A stretch of 7,752 nt of DNA from Catenibacterium mitsuoka_A (GTDB lineage Bacteria > Bacillota_I > Bacilli_A > Erysipelotrichales > Coprobacillaceae). The notes beneath the pieces were generated by a model. It made no database searches and was not told the DNA's origin. It saw only the letters and a list, made by a program, of their open reading frames with translations. The position numbers and the translations under genes were made by a program. Numbering within the stretch: position 1 is the stretch's first letter; each line of letters starts with the position of its first letter. Below are positions 1 to 5,730 of the stretch, in pieces. The stretch lies in the NCBI RefSeq assembly GCF_964259225.1, contig NZ_CAXVKN010000084.1. One strand, 5' to 3'.

Positions 1-1
1 T

Positions 2-43
2 CAGCTTCATGAACGCCGTTTAATCGGTGCTTATGAAATTTAA
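2..43 (+). CDS. C-terminal tail of a probable transposase (partial)
   Basis: This is an open frame entering from the left edge, reading QLHERRLIGAYEI followed by TAA at 41-43. It ends 9 bases before the terminal inverted repeat at 53, the usual position for the end of a transposase gene inside an IS. The other two forward frames are closed by stops in this stretch. Thirteen residues are too few to assign a family, so the transposase call rests on position, not on recognised homology. Confidence 0.35.
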   Translation, partial: QLHERRLIGAYEI

Positions 44-52
44 TTTACACTA

Positions 53-78
53 ACCTGTGGTTTGTGGGTATTCAAAAT
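53..78 (+). repeat. Terminal inverted repeat, left copy
   Basis: A 26-base sequence pairs as an inverted repeat with 7676-7701, with 23 of 26 positions matching. The outermost 14 bases (65-78, TGGGTATTCAAAAT) match perfectly, and the three mismatches lie in the inner part. Similarity stops abruptly beyond base 78, which fixes the element edge. This pattern, strongest at the tip, is typical of transposase recognition ends. Confidence 0.65.
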
Positions 79-186
79 ACTCTAACATTTTCAATTATAT
101 TAGTAATTGTTGTTTATATTTTTGCAGCACTAACATTTTTACCTGCACTTGCATTAGGACCAGTTGCAGAGCTGTTGACATTATAG
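79..186 (+). pseudogene. kdpA: kdpA 3' remnant, K+-translocating subunit, truncated by IS
   Basis: The frame ending at TAG 184-186 reads TLTFSIILVIVVYIF and then ALTFLPALALGPVAELLTL. The second part matches the family C-terminus (…GALTFFPALALGPxxE…), and the first is a hydrophobic last transmembrane helix. KdpA is normally about 550-570 residues with ten transmembrane segments and forms the K+ selectivity filter; only the last 35 codons remain here. KdpA-like sequence starts just at the IS edge (base 79). The frame can be read back through the IS end to base 37, but no start codon with a ribosome site serves it. The remnant abuts kdpB, with the kdpB ribosome site overlapping its stop codon, as in an intact kdpABC operon. 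Either an IS has cut kdpA, or the junction is an assembly artefact at a repeat. Confidence 0.8.
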
Positions 187-197
187 GAGGAATAAAA

Positions 198-2255
198 ATG
201 AGTAAAAAAGAAAAGAAGCAATTTATTACGAAAGATATCTTCTATTCTTCAATTAAAGGTGCTTTTACAAAGTTATCTCCAAAATATATGATTAAAAATC
301 CAGTTATGTTTGTTGTTGAAGTTGGATTTGTTTTATGTACAATATTAGTTTTTTTTCCTCATTTATTTCATGATGAAGGAAATAATTTAAGCCTATATAA
401 TGCAATAGTTGCGATTATTTTGTTTGTCACATTATTGTTTGCAAATTTTGCTGAGTCCGTTGCTGAAGGACGTGGCAAAGCACAAGCAGATACTTTAAAA
501 AAGACAAAAAAAGATACGAAAGCACGTTTGATTTTAGATGATGGATCTGAAAAGGAAGTATCTAGTAGTGAACTAAAAAAAGGTGATATTGTACTTGTTA
601 AAACTGGTGAATTAATTCCTAGTGATGGTGAAATTATAGATGGTATTGCTAGTGTTGATGAATCGGCGATAACTGGTGAATCGGCTCCTGTCACAAAAGA
701 AGCAGGAGGAGATTTTGCTTCAGTTACCGGGGGTACTACTGTTGTTTCTGATTGGATTAAAATTGAAATATCAACAGATCCAGGTCATTCGTTCTTGGAT
801 AAAATGATTTCTATGGTCGAAGGCGCTTCTAGAAAGAAATCTCCAAATGAAATTGCCTTGAATACTTTGTTAGTATCTTTAACTATTATATTTTTAATAG
901 TAATCGTCACTTTATATCCTCTCGCTACATACCTAAATGTTAAAATTCCAATTTCAACGTTAGTAGCGTTAACAGTATGCTTAATCCCAACCACAATTGG
1001 GGCATTACTTAGTGCAATTGGTATTGCAGGTATGGATCGTGTCACTAGATTTAATGTTATTGCACTGTCTGGAAAGGCAGTAGAAGCATGTGGTGATGTT
1101 GATACAATGATTTTAGATAAAACAGGTACTATTACATTCGGAAATAGATTGGCGAGTGATTTTATTAATGTTGACGGTGTAGATGAAACGGATCTTGTGA
1201 AATATGCATGTATTGCATCGTTAAAAGATACGACACCTGAAGGGAAATCAACAGTAGAATTAGCTGAAAAGATGGGAGTCACATTAAATATTGATGATTA
1301 CAAGAATGCAACATTCATTGAATTTACAGCTAGTAGCAAAATGAGTGGGATTGATCTTGAAGATGGTACTAAAATAAGAAAAGGCTCTGGTGAAGCCATT
1401 ATTAATTATGTAAAAAATTTAAATGGATTAATTCCTTCTGATTTAAATGAAAAAGTGGAAAATATTTCAAAATTAGGAGGGACTCCGTTGGTAGTTTGCG
1501 CTAATGACAAGATTTTAGGTGTTATTTATTTAAAAGATACAGTAAAACCAGGATTGCCAGAAAGATTTGATCGTTTACGTAAGATTGGTATTAAAACGAT
1601 TATGTGCACAGGGGATAATCCTTTAACAGCAGCAACTATTGCTGCTGAAGCTGGTGTTGATGGCTATATTGCTGAATGTAAACCCGAAGATAAAATAGAA
1701 GCAATAAAAAAAGAACAATCATTAGGGAAAATTGTAGCTATGACTGGTGATGGAACAAATGATGCACCAGCTTTAGCCCAAGCTAATGTAGGAATAGCAA
1801 TGAATAGCGGAACTACTGCTGCCAAAGAAGCAGCTAACATGGTAGATTTAGATTCGAATCCAACGAAAATATTAGAAGTAGTAGAAATTGGTAAGCAATT
1901 ATTAATTACAAGAGGATCATTAACTACATTTTCTATGGCAAATGATATTGCAAAATATTTTGCAATTATTCCAGCAATTTTTACAATTGCAATTCCACAA
2001 ATGAACGTCTTAAATATTATGGGACTTAGCTCTCCATCAAGTGCGATTTTATCGGCATTAATCTTTAATGCGATTATTATTCCCTTCCTAATACCGTTAG
2101 CTATGAAAGGTGTCAAATATAAACCTATGAGTGCATCTAAACTATTAGGAAGAAACATGATGATTTATGGTTTAGGAGGCGTTATTTGTCCATTTATTGG
2201 TATTAAATTAATTGATATTGTCATTTCACCATTACTGGTTTTTTTAGGATTATAG
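198..2255 (+). CDS. kdpB: KdpB, P-type ATPase subunit of the K+-transporting KdpFABC complex
   Basis: This is the catalytic subunit of the inner-membrane KdpFABC pump; it hydrolyses ATP to drive K+ uptake. It is 685 residues long, close to the E. coli protein (682). The ATG at 198 was chosen because AGGAGG (185-190) sits 7 bases upstream and it gives the family N-terminus; upstream in-frame codons overlap kdpA in another frame. Visible elements are TM1-2 (about 34-85), the actuator loop with TGES (159-162, including S162, the inhibitory phosphorylation site in E. coli), TM3-4 (about 221-276) with the CLIPTTIGAL region, the phosphorylation motif DKTGT (D307), the nucleotide-binding domain with KGS, the hinge motif TGDGTNDAP (516-524), and TM5-7 from about 580. 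D583 and K586 of FSMANDIAKYF match the charged TM5 pair of E. coli KdpB. No key residue is missing, so the gene looks functional. It is coupled to kdpC by a 10-base gap. Confidence 0.98.
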   Translation: MSKKEKKQFITKDIFYSSIKGAFTKLSPKYMIKNPVMFVVEVGFVLCTILVFFPHLFHDEGNNLSLYNAIVAIILFVTLLFANFAESVAEGRGKAQADTLKKTKKDTKARLILDDGSEKEVSSSELKKGDIVLVKTGELIPSDGEIIDGIASVDESAITGESAPVTKEAGGDFASVTGGTTVVSDWIKIEISTDPGHSFLDKMISMVEGASRKKSPNEIALNTLLVSLTIIFLIVIVTLYPLATYLNVKIPISTLVALTVCLIPTTIGALLSAIGIAGMDRVTRFNVIALSGKAVEACGDVDTMILDKTGTITFGNRLASDFINVDGVDETDLVKYACIASLKDTTPEGKSTVELAEKMGVTLNIDDYKNATFIEFTASSKMSGIDLEDGTKIRKGSGEAIINYVKNLNGLIPSDLNEKVENISKLGGTPLVVCANDKILGVIYLKDTVKPGLPERFDRLRKIGIKTIMCTGDNPLTAATIAAEAGVDGYIAECKPEDKIEAIKKEQSLGKIVAMTGDGTNDAPALAQANVGIAMNSGTTAAKEAANMVDLDSNPTKILEVVEIGKQLLITRGSLTTFSMANDIAKYFAIIPAIFTIAIPQMNVLNIMGLSSPSSAILSALIFNAIIIPFLIPLAMKGVKYKPMSASKLLGRNMMIYGLGGVICPFIGIKLIDIVISPLLVFLGL

Positions 2256-2259
2256 GAGG
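2254..2259 (+). promoter_or_regulatory. kdpC ribosome binding site that decides the start
   Basis: AGGAGG overlaps the kdpB stop codon (TAG 2253-2255). It touches the first in-frame ATG (2260) with no spacer and lies 6 bases before the second ATG (2266). Only the second has workable spacing, so the kdpC start is placed at 2266. Overlap with the kdpB stop implies translational coupling of B and C. Confidence 0.75.
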
Positions 2260-2265
2260 ATGTTT

Positions 2266-2883
2266 ATGAAACATTTATTTAATAAATTAAAAACACCATT
2301 TAAGTTATCATTAGTAATGTTTGTAATTTGTGGATTGATTTATCCTATGTTAATGACAGGGTTATCTCAAGTTATCTTCCCACATCAAGCAAATGGAAGT
2401 CTAATTGAGTTGGATGGAAAAGTTATAGGTTCGGAACTAGTTGGACAAGATTTTACGGATGAGAGATTGTTTCATTGTAGACCTTCTGCTGTAAATTATA
2501 ATACTTTCACACAAAACGAAAAAGAAAGCAAAGGACAAGTTTTACCATCATCTGGAAGTGAAAATTTAGCATCAAGTAATCCTAAATTAGAAAAAAGAAT
2601 TAATGATGATATCGAAAAATTTCTACAAGAAAATCCTACGATAAAAAGAGAAGATATTCCTGCAGATATAATAACTGCATCTGGATCAGGATTAGATCCA
2701 CATATTTCTGTTGATGCTGCTAATGTTCAAATTGATAGAGTGTCAAAAAATACGCATATTTCTAAGGATGTATTGAAAAAATTAATAAAGGATAATACTG
2801 AAAATAAATTACTTGGTATCTTTGGCGAAGAAAAAGTTAATGTGTTGCAATTAAATCTATCTTTAATGAAAGAAATCAAATAA
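2266..2883 (+). CDS. kdpC: KdpC, assembly/regulatory subunit of the K+-transporting ATPase
   Basis: KdpC is the single-span subunit of KdpFABC; in the known complex it sits on the outer side near KdpA and affects affinity and assembly. The protein has 205 residues, slightly longer than E. coli KdpC (190). One N-terminal transmembrane helix (about 13-38) is followed by an extracytoplasmic domain with the family landmarks QANGS (41-45), GSELVGQ, FHCRPSA (69-75), SGSENLASSNP (96-106) and SGSGLDPHIS (139-148). The cysteine in FHCRPSA stands where many homologues have another residue. It lies directly after kdpB with ribosome-site overlap. No clear terminator follows, so transcription may continue into kdpE. 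Confidence 0.97.
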   Translation: MKHLFNKLKTPFKLSLVMFVICGLIYPMLMTGLSQVIFPHQANGSLIELDGKVIGSELVGQDFTDERLFHCRPSAVNYNTFTQNEKESKGQVLPSSGSENLASSNPKLEKRINDDIEKFLQENPTIKREDIPADIITASGSGLDPHISVDAANVQIDRVSKNTHISKDVLKKLIKDNTENKLLGIFGEEKVNVLQLNLSLMKEIK

Positions 2884-2919
2884 AGTTAAAATCGATTTTT
2901 TATAATTACTAATAAAGCA

Positions 2920-2932
2920 AAGATAGTATCTT
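2920..2932. promoter_or_regulatory. Perfect 13-bp palindrome upstream of kdpE, possible operator
   Basis: AAGATA-G-TATCTT is a perfect odd palindrome about 37 bases upstream of the candidate -35 box. GATAGT recurs as a direct repeat at 2922-2927 and 2947-2952, 25 bases apart. This could be a response-regulator or repressor site, but the region is so AT-rich that short palindromes arise by chance. The one-base loop makes a transcript hairpin unlikely. Confidence 0.25.
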
Positions 2933-2968
2933 ATTGATATAGAAATGATAGTCTAAATAATTCTTTAT

Positions 2969-2997
2969 TTGATTTTTTAGAAATGTTATAGTATAAA
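2969..2997 (+). promoter_or_regulatory. Candidate sigma-70 type promoter for kdpE-kdpD genes
   Basis: TTGATT (2969-2974) and TATAAA (2992-2997) are separated by 17 bases and lie just upstream of the kdpE ribosome site. An overlapping alternative pairs TTTATT (2965-2970) with TATAGT (2987-2992) at 16 bases. The 142-base gap after kdpC, much longer than the other gaps in the locus, fits a separate regulator promoter. AT-rich background makes this moderate evidence only. Confidence 0.45.
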
Positions 2998-3025
2998 GAA
3001 ATTTACACGAACGGAGATAAACACT

Positions 3026-3754
3026 GTGAATAATTTAACGAATGTATTAATAGTTGAAGATGAGTCCGCTATACGAATTTTAATATCAACTGCATTAGAA
3101 ACAAATGGTTATAATTTCGAAATGGCTACGAATGGTAGTATGGCGTTGTCATTACTAGTTAAACATCAATTTGATATTATTTTGCTTGATTTAGGCTTGC
3201 CAGATTTAGATGGAATAGATATCATAAAAAAATTACGTACGTTTTCATTTACTCCAATTATTGTAATTAGTGCCAGAAGCAACGATGATGATAAAATTAC
3301 AGCCTTAGATATGGGAGCGGATGACTATTTAACTAAACCATTTAGTGTAGAAGAATTATTAGCTCGAATTCGCTCAACTTTGAGAAGAATTCAGTACAAA
3401 GAAAATACATTAAATAATGATAATTATTTTGTGAATGGACATTTAAAAATAGATTATATTGCTCAATCTGTATATGTAGATGATAAAGAAATTCATTTAA
3501 TGCCTATTGAATACAATCTATTGTGCTTATTATCTAAAAACATAGGAAGAGTATTAACACATCAGTATATATTAGATAAAGTATGGGTTAATTCTATTGA
3601 ATCTGATTTATCTTCATTAAGAGTTTATATAACTTCTTTAAGAAAAAAAATAGAGAAAATATCAAATGAAAAATACATACAAACACATGTTGGGGTTGGT
3701 TATAAAATGATAAAAATAGATAATTCTGATGTTGAGGATAAAAATAATGAGTAA
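3026..3754 (+). CDS. kdpE: KdpE, OmpR/PhoB-family response regulator
   Basis: This cytoplasmic transcription factor is phosphorylated by KdpD and activates kdp transcription. It is 242 residues long, slightly more than E. coli KdpE (225). The receiver domain (about 5-118) has the acidic pair E11-D12, phospho-acceptor D55 in LLDLGLPDLDG, switch S82 (VISARS) and K104 (LTKPF). The C-terminal winged-helix DNA-binding domain (about 136-236) carries the PIEYNLLCLL, LRVYITSLRKKIE and GVGYKM landmarks. The first 35 residues (TNVLIVEDESAIR…) closely follow E. coli KdpE. The start is GTG at 3026, with GGAG (3013-3016) 9 bases upstream. Its last 8 bases overlap the next gene (ATGAGTAA), implying coupled translation with the kinase. 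Confidence 0.96.
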   Translation: MNNLTNVLIVEDESAIRILISTALETNGYNFEMATNGSMALSLLVKHQFDIILLDLGLPDLDGIDIIKKLRTFSFTPIIVISARSNDDDKITALDMGADDYLTKPFSVEELLARIRSTLRRIQYKENTLNNDNYFVNGHLKIDYIAQSVYVDDKEIHLMPIEYNLLCLLSKNIGRVLTHQYILDKVWVNSIESDLSSLRVYITSLRKKIEKISNEKYIQTHVGVGYKMIKIDNSDVEDKNNE

Positions 3755-5708
3755 TCAAAATACTGATTCTATCATGGTATGTCTTTCTCCTTCACCATCC
3801 AATATCCATGTAATTCGTGTTGCTAGTAGTATGCTGCAAAATAAAAAAGACCATTTTTATGCATTGTATATATCTGATACGAAAAGGACATTAAGTGATT
3901 CAAATCAGGAACAGCTAGATAAAAATATTGCTTATGCAAAACAATTAGGAGCAGAGGTGGAAATTGTTTCTTCTGAGGATATAGCGGGTGAAATTTTTAA
4001 ATTTGCTAATATATATAAAGTAAATAAACTTGTCATCGGAAAAAACATGAATATGAGATTGCATCTCTTTCAAAAACCAATTGATCAATATTTATTAGAT
4101 AATATTGAAGACATTAATTTAATTATTGTGCCAGTAAAAGAAAATAGAATATTCAAGAGATTAAACAATAAAAGTAAATTGACACTAAAATCGATTGTTA
4201 CTAGTATTCTTATATTGTTTATCTGTACAGTAGTTGGCTTTGTGTTTTTTGAAATGGGATTTCATGATTCTAATATTATTATGATTTACTTAATTGGTGT
4301 TTTATTGATTGCCTTAATTACATCAAATATCATATGCAGTGTCGTTTCATCGATTGCTAGTGTTATTTTATTTAACTTTTATTTTACACTGCCTATATTA
4401 AGTTTATCTTTTTATGATTCAGCTTATTTAATGACATTTGTAATTATGATTATAGTTGCTTTTTTAATAAGTACACTAATGAATAAAATTCAATTAACAG
4501 CTGCAAGTTATGCTAATATGGCTAATGTTTCTCGTATTTTATTAGAAACAAACCAACTTTTGCAAAAAAGACAATCTGTGGAAGATATATTTAATTGTGG
4601 ATGCAAACAATTATCAAATTTATTTAATAGAGATATTGCGTATTTTCCAATTGAGAAGTCTTCTATACAAAATCCTATTCTGTTTCCCAAAAGGGAAAAT
4701 TCTTGTTGTAAAGAGTTTTTGAATGCTAATGAGATAGGCGTTGCAAAATGGGTAGCAATCAATGGAAAGCATGCAGGAGCGACAACTCGTTATTTATCAG
4801 GATCAAAGAGTATCTATTATGCTGTATTAACGGATGATAAAATATATGGAGTTATAGGTATTTATTTAGGTGACGATGTTTTAGGATCATTTGATAAACG
4901 TATTTTATTGGCTATATTAAGTGAAATGGCTATATGCTTGGAAAATATAAAAAGTAATGAAGAAAAGAATGAGGCTATTATAAAAGTAAAAAAAGAGCAA
5001 TTTAGATCTGATTTACTTAGGTCTATATCTCATGATCTCAGAACACCGTTGACTTCGATATATGGTAATGCTGATGTGTTGTTAAATGATAATGGTAATT
5101 TGAAGAATGATAAAAAAAATGCTTTATACAAAAATATATATGACGATTCTTTGTGGTTGATCAATTTAGTAGAAAATCTATTATCAATGACTAGTATAGA
5201 AGATGGTAGCGTGAAATTAAGAATAGAACCAGAAGTTATAGAAGATGTAATTGATGAATCATTAAGTCATGTTAGTAGAATTAAAGATAATCGTAAAATT
5301 AAAGTGAATATTTCTGATGATTTTTTAATGGCGGATATGGATGCGAGATTAATTGTACAGGTCTTAATAAATTTAATTAATAATGCGATAAAATATACAG
5401 AAGATGAATCAACAATTTCTATAAACGCTTATCAAATAAAAGATAATGTGTATATTGAAGTGTGTGACAATGGAAATGGAATAAAAGATATTGATAAAAA
5501 TAAAATTTTTGAAAAATTCTATACTGTAAATCATTCTGTTGTTGATAGTAAGAAGAGTATGGGACTAGGTTTATCATTATGTAAATCAATTGTTGAAGCA
5601 CACGGTGGTGTTATATCTGTAAAAGATAATCATCCAACAGGGGCTATTTTTACATTTAGTTTACCGGCTACAAAGATAACTATAAATAAGAACATGGTTA
5701 ATTGTTAA
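3747..5708 (+). CDS. kdpD: KdpD-type sensor histidine kinase lacking the N-terminal KdpD domain
   Basis: This membrane histidine kinase is the presumed KdpE partner. It has 653 residues; canonical KdpD has about 900. Domain order is USP (about 7-131), DUF4118 with four transmembrane helices (about 149-248), GAF (about 265-400; VAKWV at 332, DKIYGVIGI at 364), HisKA with phospho-accepting H429 in SISHDLRTPL, and HATPase with N-box (N542-N546), DNGNG (574-578), a KIFEKFY F-box and GLGLS (606-610). All catalytic motifs are present, so it should autophosphorylate. The roughly 210-residue KdpD domain with Walker motifs is absent, and the protein starts at the USP fold. The ATG at 3747 was chosen over 3729 because GAGG (3734-3737) lies 9 bases upstream. 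The missing domain is encoded by the next gene. SPS (14-16) and FYALY (37-41) form a near match to the c-di-AMP USP signature. Confidence 0.93.
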   Translation: MSNQNTDSIMVCLSPSPSNIHVIRVASSMLQNKKDHFYALYISDTKRTLSDSNQEQLDKNIAYAKQLGAEVEIVSSEDIAGEIFKFANIYKVNKLVIGKNMNMRLHLFQKPIDQYLLDNIEDINLIIVPVKENRIFKRLNNKSKLTLKSIVTSILILFICTVVGFVFFEMGFHDSNIIMIYLIGVLLIALITSNIICSVVSSIASVILFNFYFTLPILSLSFYDSAYLMTFVIMIIVAFLISTLMNKIQLTAASYANMANVSRILLETNQLLQKRQSVEDIFNCGCKQLSNLFNRDIAYFPIEKSSIQNPILFPKRENSCCKEFLNANEIGVAKWVAINGKHAGATTRYLSGSKSIYYAVLTDDKIYGVIGIYLGDDVLGSFDKRILLAILSEMAICLENIKSNEEKNEAIIKVKKEQFRSDLLRSISHDLRTPLTSIYGNADVLLNDNGNLKNDKKNALYKNIYDDSLWLINLVENLLSMTSIEDGSVKLRIEPEVIEDVIDESLSHVSRIKDNRKIKVNISDDFLMADMDARLIVQVLINLINNAIKYTEDESTISINAYQIKDNVYIEVCDNGNGIKDIDKNKIFEKFYTVNHSVVDSKKSMGLGLSLCKSIVEAHGGVISVKDNHPTGAIFTFSLPATKITINKNMVNC

Positions 5709-5716
5709 ATAATATA

Positions 5717-5721
5717 GGGAG
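5717..5721 (+). promoter_or_regulatory. Ribosome binding site pointing to a TTG start
   Basis: GGGAG abuts the in-frame ATG at 5722 with no spacer but lies 9 bases before an in-frame TTG at 5731, the same spacing as GGAG to the GTG of kdpE. Spacing therefore favours TTG. If ATG 5722 is used instead, the protein gains three residues at its start, and no domain is affected. Confidence 0.5.
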
Positions 5722-5730
5722 ATGTTAGTA

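Larger units (their letters stand above)
1..78 (+). mobile_element. Right end of an IS-like element (partial)
   Basis: The first 78 bases do not fit KdpA: its reading frame, open from base 37 to 186, is closed upstream by stops at 10-12 and 34-36. They end in a sequence (53-78) that recurs inverted at 7676-7701, and they carry the tail of a different reading frame (2-43). The inner flanks of the two repeats differ from each other, as expected for the right and left ends of one IS type. I infer a + oriented element whose outer edge is at base 78, directly against the surviving kdpA codons. I do not recognise the IS family, and no target-site duplication can be tested because the other end of this copy is outside the window. 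Confidence 0.6.

Noticed and set aside
71..101. Outward promoter at the left IS end reading into kdpB
   Set aside because: A TATATT at 96-101 is present, but no -35-like hexamer lies at 16-18 bases; TTCAAA (71-76) is at 19 and matches poorly.
57..197. 47-codon upstream extension of the KdpB frame starting at ATG 57
   Set aside because: It is cysteine-rich, unlike KdpB, overlaps the kdpA remnant in another frame, begins inside the IS terminal repeat, and has no ribosome site. The ATG at 198 has AGGAGG at good spacing.
175..203. Perfect TTGACA (175-180) as a -35 box for kdpB
   Set aside because: It consists of codons of the kdpA remnant, and the correctly spaced -10 position (about 198) is ATGAGT, not a -10 box.
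368..2158. Minus-strand open frames of 108-165 codons across kdpB, and shorter ones at 4508-4762 and 5419-5601
   Set aside because: They are antisense shadows of strongly conserved genes, without family signal or convincing ribosome sites.
2888..2903. AAAATCGATTTT followed by T-rich sequence as a kdpC terminator
   Set aside because: The palindrome has no loop and almost no GC, so a stable terminator hairpin cannot form.
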